Assembly: GCA_004352715.1 (NCBI GenBank)
Contig: SCFE01000002.1
Coordinates: forward strand, 3,257,004-3,321,003
Reading direction: 5' to 3'
Source of the DNA: Hofstenia miamia
Taxonomy: Eukaryota; Xenacoelomorpha; Acoela
Length of the DNA: 64,000 nucleotides
Shown: positions 1 through 13,380 of the stretch, in pieces
How the letters are laid out: the number at the start of each line of letters is the position of its first letter
How positions within the stretch are numbered: the first letter of the stretch is position 1
Program-made: the position numbers and the translations under genes
Notes under the pieces: generated by a model
What the model was told of the DNA's origin: nothing
The model's input: only the letters and a program-made list of their open reading frames with translations
Databases searched by the model: none

Positions 1-1640
1 ACAAAGAGAAAAGAAACAAAGCTATTAATAAAAAGAGCAGACATTGGATGCACAACAAGAGCGACAGGGACAATAAATGAATTCGATACAGGATGAATCC
101 TTAAGTTGACGTTTTGCAACTAGAGATTTATCGAACAAATTTATATATGAGCGTAGGTTGATAAAATTTCGATTCGAACAACCCTGTTGAAGAAGGTAGA
201 AGATTCAGATTTCAGAAATGAGAACTACATCATCGAAAGGGTTAATAGAAGGTTAGAATATTGAACTACTGTATTAGCATCTCGTTCCTTGAATGAATCT
301 CTAGTTCCAATTAAATTGGCTGTCTTGCTGAAACATTTTCGGACTTTTGATAGCTTTTCTTTTTATCAGAAAGATAAGAGCACCACAGATTTTAATAATG
401 AGCAGGCTTCATTTGAATGAATTCAAAAACGTCAAATCAAATTAAATTAGGCGGAATTGAGATTTTAATGAATTTCATACCACTTGAGACTGAATGTGTA
501 GACTAAAATAAACCAATATTACTTGACAAAAACTCGTGACTAAAATTTTCAGGTCTTAACCGGTGGTATTGATTTCAACTCTGTGAAACAAAATCATTTT
601 ACACCAATACATTTTCCTTGGGGATATCGCTTGTTGACATTAAATCATAAATATATTCTATATTTTTTATGGTTAATGAAATTCTTGCTTTTCAAATCCA
701 AGTGAAAAGGGTTTTTTATTAGTAGCTGAAATCTTATTGCCATTCAATATTTTGAAATGTCTATCAGAAAGAGAAGAGTTATTTATTTTTTAAAAAATAT
801 GTATTATTCACTTTAATTACAATATTGTACAATTTAACAAACTAATAAACTTACTAAGAAGAGAGAATAATTTACATTTATACCACAAGTTAAGTTTAGT
901 TTTTGTAAGATAAATTATAAGAAGTTTTCGATAAGTAACTACCATTTTTTATCGAAGACTTGATTAGAGTTTGTCCTTTTGTGTACATAGAATTTCGAAA
1001 ATGCATTTTATCTTCTGAAAGCTAATACAAACGATTTCAAAAGTAACGTATCTATTGATTGCAAATTTGAACAAATTTATCATGTGAGTAATACGTGTAA
1101 GTAAACACTCATGTGCATGCAAGTATTTAATGACTAATCTGCTTAATTTTCGGGAAATATTTAAAGAAACTATAATCATTTTCGTAAAAGAACCTCTTTA
1201 CAGGAACAGGAGGCTCAAATAGGAAAAACGAAGTTAATGTTAAGCACATGTCTAGTCGTCAATCCAGAAAAGTGACATCAGCGGAAGTGCGCCACAATAC
1301 ACTAAATAAAACACACACATTGTTGTGTGTCTGCGAGTAAGAAAAAATTAAGAAGCTTGAATATTTACACGGAAATGTAAGGGGCATAAGTCCTCATTTT
1401 GCATTATTGCTAAAAACAATATTTTCTCATTATATGTAAATTAATTTCTTTTGAAAAATTTAAATTAGTTAAAAATGCGGGATTAGTTGAAAATATTTGC
1501 TGTTTTTAATAAGTTCTAATTTTAGCATATGTAATATATGAACACAATGAATGTACCTATGAATATCGATCAGTGACCTTTATTACATATTTCTGTGAAA
1601 TTAAAATTTAAAGCATTGCTGCTTCAGTAATTTTTTAATA
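1..1640. other. Intronic AT-rich DNA, nothing recognised
   Basis: No exon or clear transposon seen. Plus-strand reading of bases 60-420 gives broken peptide stretches that faintly suggest a retroelement gag, too weak to annotate. It should be the inside of the AMDHD1 intron after exon 3. Confidence 0.5.
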
Positions 1641-2440
1641 ATTTTTAAATTCCTTCAATGAAATGCGCAGGGACGATTTAACAATGCGTGATGAATTTAT
1701 TGAAATCTTCAAAGACACTGTATTGACAACATTCAAAAATGACCTGAAAATAAGGAAACCACAGCGTTCAGGTGCCCTAAAATCAGACTGTAGAATAATA
1801 ACAACAGTGCAAATGGTCAGCCAACATTATTTTGGACGTCTTACATAGCCTCACAGAGCAAAAAATTAGACTATGTGGAATAGAGGATGAGTCTTGGTTC
1901 TTCCATAACCCTACATTACCAAAGCAGGATAACAAAGTTTGACTTGCTCAAAGTGACTCCCTGCATGTAATTCTACTTCCAACTTCGACTAAGCAGCAGA
2001 CAATGCCCCTTGTTTGTTTTACTGCAAACAAAAAGTTTATGATGGAGGCACTGGCATATGTTGAAGCCATTGACTTAGTCAGGTACATTGAGTTTCTAAA
2101 GTCTGTAGGTAAGCTCTTGACGGAATCTGGGTTGTCATTTCACCAAACTTGCTTAACTCAGTTTGCAGCACAAAAATGCAAACCCGCGCACATCACGGCC
2201 AACCACCGACTTCCTTCAATTCTGAAAAATGAAAACTGTCTGGGAACCTCCCTATTCGTCAGATTATAACATGTGCGGTTGCTGATTGTTGGCGCATTTG
2301 AAATCACAGCTGAAAAAATGGTCATTTAACTCCGCCACCGATGTATGAGCAGCGACGCTGCAGGTCTTTGAGGCGATATCCGAGGAAGATTTCATCAGAG
2401 AACTACATAAACTCATTCAAAATTTAAGTAATGTTATTGC
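1641..2440 (+). pseudogene. Degenerate Tc1/mariner-superfamily transposase
   Basis: Conceptual translation in shifting frames shows the order expected of a DDE transposase: a stretch around 2003-2100 resembling the strand after the first catalytic Asp (PLVCFTANKKFMM), a second-Asp region around 2160-2200 with AHITANH (family: DGAPAHTA), then WEPPYSSDYNMCG at 2243-2282 (family: WPPYSPDLNPCD) and a C-terminal EAISEEDFIRELHKL at 2371-2415. Stops and frame changes are frequent and the catalytic acids are not in one frame, so it is dead. It sits on the plus strand inside an AMDHD1 intron. No TIRs were found. It belongs to the Tc1/mariner type that ends in a PCDF-like motif; the exact family is not determinable. 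Confidence 0.7.
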
Positions 2441-2793
2441 AGTTAATAGGCAACTATGCTATTTATAAAATAAATTTTGGATTTTTTAAATTTGATTCAA
2501 TATCATAAAATTAGACCATATTAGAAGCGCTCAGTACATTCTTAAGAGAATTATAGACACGTTTCATGCTCAATTTGCACAAGACTTGCACACGGTCATT
2601 TGCCATATTTTGTCACATTGCAAACTCATAGCGACAAACACAAAGATTCAACTCTTTATCTTCGAACTACTTTGTTTTAACAAGTTTCATTTTTATGCAT
2701 TTCTTGTAAAATCCTTAATTTTGATCACTGAAAAGAACTTCTATAAGTAGTTGAACCACTAGAACTTAATTATAGTTGTCAAAATCAGATTAC

Positions 2794-3024
2794 CTTGCGA
2801 AGTTTTTCAATGGGAGGAGGCTGAAGTCCTAATAAGTAAGCTGTCGAAGGAAGAACAACTGCCAAACTTCCTGAATCTGCTAATGCCTCAATCCCTTCGT
2901 CATCTAATTGTTCTAGATGGGAGACTGCACTGGGTGAATTTAGCTCCCTCACAATTTTAGTTCCTCCAATGGCCTTAATTTCATCACTATGAAAGTTTGC
3001 TTTTAGTCCAATTGAATTCCCTGC
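2794..3024 (-). CDS. AMDHD1: AMDHD1 exon 3
   Basis: 77 codons between the acceptor TTTTTAG and the donor AAG|GTAATC. Encodes the NFHSDE metal site, SHLEQLDDEG and LPSTAYLLGL. No following exon is visible on the minus strand from 2790 down to 1, so the gene runs off the window. Confidence 0.9.
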
Positions 3025-6000
3025 CTAAAAATATTAATTGAACCCTTAGTACTCAATGGGTGTAATGCTCAATAATGTAAATATAGAATAGTATAGAATA
3101 AGCTACACAATATTCAACACAAACACTCCATTTTATAATTACATAATTTAATGCATTTGCAATCAGTCACTTGAAATGCAGTTAAATGTATGCAGTAAGA
3201 ACCTCAAGTCTCACTAAATAATGTGTCCTTAGAAGCTTTGCAAATCCTAAGCAATTAATTAATATTAACATTGCAATTGCTTATTCCAAATTGAAAATAG
3301 GCTACAACAGAGATTTAAACGGCAATTTTTTTCGGCCTGCAGTCGCTTGGAACTTTCCAAGAAAGCTGATAAAACTACCGGTGAACATTACAAAAATATT
3401 TCTTCCTTAATATGATAAACAAGGAATATTTTGATTAGTTTTGGAGAAAATCTTTTGAAAATCTAAAGTTTTTGAAAAATATTTTTATTCCTGGAGGTTA
3501 CAGTACTGCAATGAGAATAAAATTAAGTTTGTCTCTCTGGAATCTCTCATTAATTATGCCATAAATGGAAAAGTTCTATTTTTACTCCATAATATAACTT
3601 CCAGACATTTTATGAAACTAACAAATAAAACTGACACATGAAAATTAAAGGAACTTCATAAAAATATAAAATTTTGAACGCTTGTGTATTCGTAAAAGTC
3701 GAAGGGAAGTTCAAAAATTGCAAAGATCTTTAGTTGTCTTTGTACAATCATAAACTAACTGAACCAATTGAAACGTTCACAGTTGAAATGAAAAACTGAT
3801 TAAGGCTAGGCAAGGAATAGAAAATAGTTTAAAATTTCTTTTATTCAACTTCAGCTCTTTTTTAGATTTAAACAGTTTACATATATAATACCAATGTGTA
3901 AAATTTTTATCCCTTTTAATTGATGATCTTCTCAGTGTTGAATGCCTGATTATTTGAATATCAACTACTTAGGAGTTATTAACTTTATGATAGTTAATTT
4001 AATTGTGTCTATTGTGTTCTACAATTTTAAAATTTGGTTTGCGAATTGATATAAAATAAATTTTAGTGTCAGTTAGAATGCATCCTGCTAAATGAGGTAT
4101 TCTTCAAAGGTGATTTAATACATATTTCATAAATTTTGTAATACCAATAAAATATACAACTGGGTGTCATTATTGAATTTATGAATTTCTTATCATATAT
4201 TTCAAACGTATTGCAGAAAATGACATAAAATATTTTGAAAAGTCATTTCGCATGTACTTCATATATATATATATAAATTTATATATAAAAACATATTATA
4301 TAAACATTGCAAGATAGAAATGTTTGGGGAACTTAAAAGAATCAATTATATTAATAGAAATCATTATCATATACTTTTCAATAATTAGAATTTAAAGAAT
4401 TTGCCAGCAACGTCCTGATAGCAATTGACTAAAGTAAATCAAATTCTTTCTTTACATTGCTAACACTTAAAGTAGAATGCATGTTTCGTTTGTAGCCGCT
4501 GTCAGAAAACATAGAATCAAGTTTTTTAAGATTTTTTTGGAAATCATTTTACTCTAGATGCACACGAATAATGCTAACAATTTTTAATGTCTAAATTTTT
4601 TTGACTGAGTTTGATCCAGAGATGGATATGGGCTGTGCAAAAAATGAGCTGGAAGTTGGGCAAACCTTTCAGTAAAACTGGAATTAATATTGTTCTGAGG
4701 AGCAAACGAATCAACAGAAGTGCAGTGAATGTCGTAGAAGTTATAAACAATTTCCGGCTTTAATTAGTTTATAATAAATAGCTAACATACACAAAGTTGG
4801 TTTATCTAATGGAAAAAATGAAAGAGTTTTTGACAAGAATCTTATACATGTGATGATTCAAATGTTTCTGGCAGAGCTTGATGTTGAATTGTCGACACAT
4901 GCCCATCTCTAGTTTCAATTTGATAATAATACATTTGTTGTTTTAAAATCTCAATACATAATGAAGCATACATTGTTGACCATTTCAATGACATTTAAAC
5001 TATTTAAATTCAATTAAACTATGAAATTTTAATTAAATGATAGCTTAAGCTAATTTGCATAAACAAACTACATTCAAACTATGAATTACGCAAAAAGTAT
5101 GCAAACTTAAATCAATTAATCTATCGTCTGCTTAGTTTCCAACCCAATAAGTTTATGTCAGGTAGTATCCATTGAAATCCTGTTTCTTCTAGACAAGATT
5201 GAAGTCTTTAGGCAATGACTTATAGCAGTTAGTTGGGGAAGGCAACAAAATAGTTTAATTGATTGCTGAATTTAAACGAACGGCTGATATAAACGACATT
5301 TAAAACCGTTTAAAACGATTTCATTTAAATTGTCAACACTGAAAGCACACTGAAGCATTAGTTATATTCTTGGAGTCTACCAAGCTCCCCATTAAAAACA
5401 AAAGCCTCATTCAAAAACTAAATGTTGGCAATACATTTATCTATTGATATTTAAAGTATTTGAATGTACATAGAAACTAATTATTAAAAGCTTTTATCAT
5501 TCTAGGACTTAATTAGCACAAAATTGATCAATTTTAGAAAATGATAATATTCGAAGTATCTTACCTTTAATATTTTTTCGGTGCTTTCAGCATCAAATGC
5601 AATACAATCACAAAATACATCAATATTATGGACCTTCATTTGATTACAATCGATTCGTTTTTTAATCTCCGGAAGTTGTCTTTCAAGAATATCTTTAACG
5701 GCCTCTTCCTGTGTGCAGTCAAGAGGAATAGAGTGAGCTCCGCAATACGTAATTGACAAGTTTATGAAATCCTTGCATATTTCAGCTGCTTGATTTAGAA
5801 GACGCAGTAACCTCAACTCTTCGTCATATGACAGACCATAGCCTGTCTTCACTTCAGCAGTAACTGTACCGTAACGTGACATTTGATTTAATCTTGCCAA
5901 GAGAAGGGAAAGCAATGCCTCGTTTGATGCATTTCTTGTATTTCTGACTGTAAATTGAATGCCCCCACCCTAAGATATTATTCAATCATAACAGTAAAAA

Positions 6001-7302
6001 GTGATAAAAGTTTTGTCATTGTCGTAATTTCAACTAAAACATTAACTAATGATTGTGAAAGTAAGTTATGAATTTTATGTGTAATTTTGCTTGATACCAA
6101 AACAGTTAAGTGTAGAAAATGATTTGCTAATCTTTCTAAATTGATGTAAATTTTTAAAAAATGAATGGAGTTGAAGATGAAATGTTTTACCAATCTTATA
6201 AAAATCATTTTCAAATTTTATATTATTTTGCTCATCAAACTCCTCCTCAATGCATTTGAATCAACAAAAACAAATGTGTTCTCTTACCGTAGAAAGTTTT
6301 GGACTAGATTTGCTAAAGTATTTTTAACAAAAACGTATTTTGGTTCACATTTGAGCAAATTTATTCACAAACTAGGAAGAATTAAGCGGGTATCACATAA
6401 CCCATTGATTTACAAAAAATAATTGCAATTCAATTATTGTTGTCAGTAAAACTCAATGAGTGAAAATTTATTAAAGTAAATGCTTATAGAAAACAAATAT
6501 ACCTCACAAAAATGCCTCGTATTATAATGAGTATTCAAGTACGAATTGGGATTTGTAAAACAGGGGGCGAAGCACCTTTTAAATTTGTGTGGGGAAAATA
6601 GTATCTTAAACAAAAATCAATTCAAGAGAATGGTATATTGCAAAATGTAACACTTTAAATGTACAATTTCATGCATTGCTAACCATCAATTTTGGGATAA
6701 GACTTGTGGACGTCAGAAATATTTGAAATGTATAGATACAAGGAACGCTTTGCAAAACTTAAGAAATCCTCAAAGGGAGAAGGGAGCACTGTCCACGGGT
6801 GTCTCCCTCAAAGCTGAGCTTGTGAATAGTTATTGAACATTACAACTTTCCATGTATGTGGGGTGTAATAAAAATTTTATGAGTGAAAATTATTTTTAAC
6901 AATAAAATCAGTAATTTTTGAAAAATGAAATCTTGTAGGAAATGCGACTCACTAAAGTCGTGGGGTGGGACGTAAAATAAAACAAATAAATTATTAAATA
7001 GGTACCATTTTATGAATCTCTTCATACGTAGCTCCATTTATTTTTGCTTTCCATTCATCAATTCGATCCCCTGCCCAGATTGGATGAGTATGACCATCAA
7101 TGAACGCTGGAATCAGAGTTTTACCCTGACAATCAATAACCTGGTAAAGTGAAGTGTCAACGATTTCAAAGCCCTGTGAGATATTTTCAATAATCCCATC
7201 TTTATTAATTGCTACATTTGCTTGTTCTAGAATTTTCAAGTTCACACGGTCTTTCGTAGTGAACGTCGCTAATTGTGCAATGCCTTTCAAATACAGACCC
7301 AT
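2794..7302 (-). CDS. AMDHD1: Imidazolonepropionase, 5' three exons (partial gene)
   Basis: Coding exons 7302-7006, 5969-5565 and 3024-2794, all phase 0, giving 311 residues; the human protein has about 426, so the last ~110 residues lie in exon(s) beyond the left edge. The family hydrolyses 4-imidazolone-5-propionate to N-formimino-glutamate, the third step of histidine degradation, in the cytosol. Seen: the metal-binding HTH motif at residues 71-73 (in IDGHTHPIWAGDR), YGTVTAEVKTGYGL and YCGAHSIP in the central barrel, NFHSDE (His246, Glu249) and SHLEQLDDEG (His270). The last metal ligand, the Asp of the GSDFNPN motif, belongs to the missing part. The ATG at 7302 is preceded in frame by TGA 18 bases upstream and aligns close to the start of homologues. 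Introns are 1036 and 2540 bp; the unfinished third intron holds a transposase relic. Identification is firm; expression is not testable here. Confidence 0.93.
4617..4911. mobile_element. hAT-like MITE in AMDHD1 intron 2
   Basis: Left end CAGAGATGGATATGGGC and right end (reverse complement) TAGAGATGGGCATGTG form TIRs of the hAT type (YAGAGATGG). Flanks GTTTGATC (4609-4616) and GTTTCAAT (4912-4919) could be a decayed 8-bp target duplication (5 of 8 identical). No coding capacity in 295 bp. Confidence 0.5.
5565..5969 (-). CDS. AMDHD1: AMDHD1 exon 2
   Basis: 135 codons between the acceptor TATCTTAG and the donor AAG|GTAAGA. It opens with GGGIQFTV, the glycine-rich loop that follows the HTH strand in this family, and ends with STEKILK. 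Confidence 0.92.
7006..7302 (-). CDS. AMDHD1: AMDHD1 exon 1
   Basis: 99 codons from ATG to ATG|GTACCT donor, ending in the conserved EIHKM. Contains the HTH metal-binding motif and WAGDR substrate-side loop. Confidence 0.9.
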
Positions 7303-7539
7303 ATCAGTAAACTGCGATCAGTGTAAATTTACAAATGCAAATATATCAACAATAGTTGAACGTCGAAACCTAAAAGGTGCATTTGGCAGTGGATTCCTGA
7401 TTTTAATGATAAATACTAGTATAGAATTCATATGACAATAGATATGAGCACAAATATTTCATAGCATCATATTAGTTAAAGAAAAAGAAAAAGAAGAAAT
7501 CTCTTATTAATGTAGCAGTTGTAACTATTACATTCAACT

Positions 7540-8240
7540 ATTGCTAATACTACTACAATAAATGCGTCATTAACAAATTAATAAACAAAAAAATGAAATA
7601 ACGAAGAAAACAAAGAATAAGGTATAGAACAACAAAATACAAAAAATAGATATAATTAAGATAGTATTGATTAGACTATTGCTAGCACTTGACATTTTTT
7701 GTGAAATTTGTATCCTTTCACTGCTGATTTAGCAATTTCTGTAATATAATGTGAAGTCAGATATGCAACAATTTCAGATTTAAATTTACATCTTTGTTTA
7801 ACTTGAATTGGAAGATTAAGATTTCTAGTGTAGAATTTATAAAGGAATATTTCAAGAAAACTTTTAAGTTTTACTTTCCCTGTTGTAGAAATTCGTTTAT
7901 TTATTAAATTTTTGTGAAAGGAAGGCAATTCTACTTTATCATACAGCATGCATCCGTTAATAATATTTCAGAGTTTGATTAGGGAAAATATTGAATGGAA
8001 TATGAAATATTAGTTTTGTGATTATTCAAGTTTTTACTGGTATATACTTTGTTTGTCCATATTCCTAAAAATTTATTATTGTCTAAAGAAGCCTTCCATT
8101 TTTGTTAGCATAAAACAGAGCATCAGATGTTGAATGCAATTTCCGGAATCCAAATTGTGTATTTGACAAAATATTATTTTTTGAACGACATAAATTAATT
8201 TGTTGAAAATAGATTAATTTGTTAAAATAGAGATAAATTT
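7540..8240 (-). mobile_element. Decayed LINE copy (same family as 13.4-17.4 kb)
   Basis: Minus strand. The 7690-7949 stretch translates to a C-terminal ORF2 tail aligning with the copy at 13.7-14.0 kb (RISTTGKVKLK versus RTSKFRKVKFK; NLNLPIQVK versus LWNNLPIETK). Around 8090-8165 it reads NTQFGFRKLHSTSDAL-like, as in the RT N-terminal part of the other copy, so the RT core between them is deleted. The 3' UTR also matches: GCTAATACTACTACAATAAA at 7542-7561 versus GCTAATACTACACTTAATG at 13509-13527. Confidence 0.65.
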
Positions 8241-10803
8241 GTTAAACCATTGTATAATATAATGTTAAAAGTTTGTTGTTAGTACACTTGCAATCCGTAA
8301 TAAATGTTTAAAGAAGAAGTTCTCATTAAATTGATATATGTCTGCTTTTAGAATCTGGCATTTTAGAATTGTTTCCGAAAATAATCTTGTTATTTCTGTG
8401 CTGAATCTGCTAAGTCTTTATTTAGGAATATTACTTCCAGGTATTGAGGATTTCACCGTTACATTAGCGTAATACAAGTTTGAATTAAATTCCAAAAAAT
8501 TCAATTTCAGCTCTTACATCTGATAGCTGTACATAAATTTAAGATGCCTTTATTTCACTTCTTTCCAGTCCACTATTGTAATAATTGCTAGTCATGAGTA
8601 TATAAGGATAAGGCTCGCTGGTATTCGGCTTTACCCACGATGGCACATAATTATTATCCAATAATGTTGGGTAGGAGTAAGCTTTCTATTTATATAATAA
8701 ATATATTGGAAAAAGTCACCTATAAGGAAATGAACTGTATTAGAAATATGTTGAAAATTTTTAAGTTGTTTAAGGCAAATTTCATTCTCGGGTATTAGCG
8801 GGTGCGGCATTGGAAAAGTTCTACACTACACATCACTAATGGTTGCTTCAATTCGATTCTAATCAAACTCTTAACAGGACTTTTCATGGGACAATAATTT
8901 TACCTCATTAGTTTGCTTAATATTACCAAATCAAATTGAAACACCAAGAGTTATTACCCTCTAGAGCGTTGATGATTCATAGCATTATAAATTTAGTGAT
9001 AAATAGATATTCATGAAGTTTTCTTGCATATAATGTTTGTGTAAGTGGAATTATAAATCTTGGTATTGTCAGCCTACTGTAAAATATCTTATCTTGAAGC
9101 ACTTCTCTTAGAAAGATCAATTAATACCCGATTTCCTCATTTGCTTTAACAGTTATTAATTGGTGTTTATCTATACTGAAACCATGTACGTATAGTTTCA
9201 TTAAAAATATTTGATGTGAAATTGAGTGAAATGTGAAATTCTTCTACATTTATACGAACATGTTTATACCAAAAAAATTCTCCCTTTAGCAATTTTCATG
9301 ATATCCACAGTGTCAAAAAAAGTTGAAAATTTCCATTATCTTGAAAAATATATTTACATATTTCCCATAGTGCTAAACCTTTATTTAAAAGTTCTACATT
9401 TCCCATAATGATATATCATGTTTAAAAGTCTTACGTTTCAGGTAATGCTAAACATATATTTGTCATTCTTACTACACAGTGGGTACACAATACTTAGAAC
9501 TATCACATCTTTAAAGTAAAAGTGTGAAATAAGAAGTTCTGCAATCCATTATAAATATTGAGGCAAAGAAAAAACAAATACACTTAAAACCTCCCTAATA
9601 ATTGTTTTGTTCTACAATTTCCCATCAAGTCCGTCAAGCAACATTTAATCCCTTCATTCTGGGGTTTGCGTTTTGCATGCAGGCAAATAGTAGACATCAA
9701 TAATAGTTGAAAATTGATTTCATGAATTTTTCGAAATATTCATATTTTTACTGTAGCCAGGCATAAAAGAATGGTAATAGAGGAGGTTAAACAGCTATTT
9801 GATTAATTTTCATAGAATTTCTTTTATCTAGAAAACACAATATCTCAACTGAAGTATGTTATCTAACTCGTATTTGAAGACAACAAATTATTAAATCATC
9901 AGTACTTTCTGTCCATGAAGTATTCCACTCTAGTATTATGTCATTTCAACTATGCCAATATATTCTACAGCTGTGGTGGATTTGATGGGGGCAAATGGAG
10001 TGCAGCTTTTAGATTAATTTGTGCAACCCTAGTAAAAGGAATGGAAAATTCCAAATTAGTGCCAATTTTTTGTATTCCATTTGCAAATCGATCCAAAGGT
10101 TTGACAATTTTTTCAAATAACTTGCATATTTTCTTAAAATTTTCCAAAGCTTGCAAAGATTGGCAAATATTTTTCGAACTTTCCAGTAGAGTCCAAACCC
10201 TTAAAAATCAAACGGGCCTTGAATTTCATTTACGTTTTGAAATTATTTTTTTCTGTCTGAGCCATTTTAGGTGCCATGATCACTGATTTTGCACAGGGCG
10301 ACAGTCTAGCTGTCGAAAAAATGTTTGTGGTTAGCTGATACTCTATATTTGGGATGAAAAAATCATCATTATCTAAGCCTATATTGTAATAACACTACCC
10401 AGGCAAATACACTAACAAATAAGTAATCATAACCAATTTAGAGTTCTTCCGATAAGACTTAGATAGGTAATGCGGGGTAGGTATTTACTCTACTTCTTTC
10501 TTCAATTGTATATTCCATTCACTACTAACTAGATGATTCAACTATACAATTGTAACCACGTATTATTTAGATACGGCTTGGTGAACTCCAAAGATTAGAA
10601 GAAGGTAATGGGCGCACTTGCCCGGAGCTGAGCATTCACGACAGGCTCACCGGAAGCCATTCAACACCTTCGTAATTCCAATCGGCGTGATTTCCATACA
10701 CTGCTACCTCAGCTCATACTCAAAGATTATATTTGTTATGTGTGCCTTAACTATAGTGAATAATAAATGAACGTCACTAATCGACCTAATCCTCAGTCTC
10801 AAC
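8240..10803. other. Gene-free stretch
   Basis: No exon, RNA gene or complete transposon recognised. 10590-10803, just before the gap, is more GC-rich than its surroundings and contains AATAAA near 10762, which would suit a retroelement end truncated by the assembly gap. Confidence 0.4.
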
Positions 10804-11658
10804 NNNNNNNNNNNNNNNNNNNNNNNNNNNNNNNNNNNNNNNNNNNNNNNNNNNNNNNNNNNNNNNNNNNNNNNNNNNNNNNNNNNNNNNNNNNNNNNNN
10901 NNNNNNNNNNNNNNNNNNNNNNNNNNNNNNNNNNNNNNNNNNNNNNNNNNNNNNNNNNNNNNNNNNNNNNNNNNNNNNNNNNNNNNNNNNNNNNNNNNNN
11001 NNNNNNNNNNNNNNNNNNNNNNNNNNNNNNNNNNNNNNNNNNNNNNNNNNNNNNNNNNNNNNNNNNNNNNNNNNNNNNNNNNNNNNNNNNNNNNNNNNNN
11101 NNNNNNNNNNNNNNNNNNNNNNNNNNNNNNNNNNNNNNNNNNNNNNNNNNNNNNNNNNNNNNNNNNNNNNNNNNNNNNNNNNNNNNNNNNNNNNNNNNNN
11201 NNNNNNNNNNNNNNNNNNNNNNNNNNNNNNNNNNNNNNNNNNNNNNNNNNNNNNNNNNNNNNNNNNNNNNNNNNNNNNNNNNNNNNNNNNNNNNNNNNNN
11301 NNNNNNNNNNNNNNNNNNNNNNNNNNNNNNNNNNNNNNNNNNNNNNNNNNNNNNNNNNNNNNNNNNNNNNNNNNNNNNNNNNNNNNNNNNNNNNNNNNNN
11401 NNNNNNNNNNNNNNNNNNNNNNNNNNNNNNNNNNNNNNNNNNNNNNNNNNNNNNNNNNNNNNNNNNNNNNNNNNNNNNNNNNNNNNNNNNNNNNNNNNNN
11501 NNNNNNNNNNNNNNNNNNNNNNNNNNNNNNNNNNNNNNNNNNNNNNNNNNNNNNNNNNNNNNNNNNNNNNNNNNNNNNNNNNNNNNNNNNNNNNNNNNNN
11601 NNNNNNNNNNNNNNNNNNNNNNNNNNNNNNNNNNNNNNNNNNNNNNNNNNNNNNNNNN
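10804..11658. other. Assembly gap (855 N)
   Basis: Run of N; any reading frame across it is an artefact. Confidence 0.99.
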
Positions 11659-13380
11659 TGTGCTTGCAGAAATTAGTGCAGGCGTATTGTCTACACTTAA
11701 TTTGTTAAACAATTGTTACGACTGATACTCGCCTAATTTATAAATGCCAAATTAACAAATGTATAATTCTTAGAACTTCGATAAATATTAATTTGAGTTT
11801 TTCTTCTTTTTCGTTTATCTTTTTTCGGAGTTGTAGGGATGATACTACAATATTATAGGGAATAATTTTAATGAATTTTAGAAATTGGAATTTTCATCAT
11901 AAAATAATTTGTGTTTTCAAATACATCAGATAATGCAATTTTGTAGATGGGTGCACACTCACCAACAATTTGCAAATTTGGCAAAAATTTTTGAAAATTT
12001 ACAAAAACGGTTTGTCCTTTTAGAAAGCCCAAAAGCTGTTTAGGGATAATCACTAACTGAATTCGAATGTTTCTTTTTAATTTAGCACGTTTTTCATATT
12101 TAGCGTTCCTTTAAATAATAGTTTGTTGTTGAAGCTAACTGTAATCAGCTTAAACTTCAATTTAATGATATATATACCATGCTTTCAAAAATCCAACAAA
12201 AATTGCTTCAGTACTCAATCATGAAAATCGATTTTTTTGCAAGGAAGTAGTTTTCAATATGGAATCTGGCAAGAAATTCTGCTTGCACCGTTATACTAAA
12301 TTTGCACGTAAGTTACACGTGTTGACAAGGTCAAAAAAAGGAAAATAAATATTCGCAAATAATATTTTGAATAAAAAATTATAAGCTTCTGCAACAGTTC
12401 AAATGAGCCAAAATGTTACCTAATTCAAGAAAGCTTAAAAATTCGGGGATGCTAAAATATTTTTGCTTCAAAGTTGTTTATTATTTAAGATTGAAGTTTT
12501 AGCTTTTTCAGTTAACGGCATATCCTTAAGGGCAGGCTCCCTCTCAGAAGAAAACTGAATTGCTGGTTGCCTTCTCATTTGTGAATTACTACACAATAAT
12601 GTGGATGTTCTTTTGGAAAAGTACAGTAATCACAAAAATTGCGCATAAATTCTTTTTATAATATACAAAAAGCAAGGAAAATTTAAAAAAACAGATAAAA
12701 TCTTCATAACATCACTTTCAAAAAGTTAAGTTTTCAAAAAACAGGAGTGCTTAGACCCTAGCCCCAAGTTTGACGCTACTGAAACATTCCGATTTTCTTT
12801 CAGATAATTTTGCACATTTATCAAACAAGTTCGCCAATCAAACTTTTGTACTTAATAAATTATAAAATCAGTTGATAGACCTGCTTCCAAGGTATGCATA
12901 AATTTGTGTATAGTTGGTGAATAGAACCAATACTGTTTCAGTGAAGTTGCTAACTAAAACACATTTTTATGGAAGTATGGGAGTTGAAAGGGCTTCTCTG
13001 CTTACTTTTCAAGAAATAATCGAATGTCCATACCTAAAGAGAAACTTAAAAACCTTAGTTTTTTGTAAAAATTACTGAATGTGTCCCTACTTATGAAAGA
13101 TAAATTAAAATTCAAGAAAAAACCATATATCCTTACCTATAAGCTATTTTATTCCAAAATAATTCAGTAAAATTTGAAGTCTATATATTAATGTCTTTTT
13201 CACTCTTCAGATTTCCCAAGACAATATAGTCAATAGAGTCCTGAAGAAATTGACCTGATCTTGATACCAGATCTCCACGATTGGTTCCAGTACCGGTAAC
13301 AAGTAACACAATATGAGACAGTATGGCACCAGGATCAACTATTCAATTTCAACTGATACTGCATCATTTTGATTAAATAT
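11659..13380. other. Gene-free stretch
   Basis: AT-rich DNA without a recognised exon or element; short open frames lack any family resemblance. Confidence 0.5.

Noticed and set aside
1-500. Possible gag-like coding at the left edge, plus strand
   Set aside because: Only short peptides between stops and no recognisable motif.
6165-6422. 85-codon plus-strand frame in AMDHD1 intron 1
   Set aside because: Hydrophobic Lys/Phe/Ile-rich peptide of the type expected by chance in AT-rich DNA.
9915-10286. 123-codon plus-strand frame and its minus-strand shadow
   Set aside because: Cys/Phe-rich translation of AT-rich DNA with no family resemblance and no splice context.
10767-11712. Long open frames across 10.8-11.7 kb on both strands
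   Set aside because: They consist almost wholly of N; artefacts of the gap.
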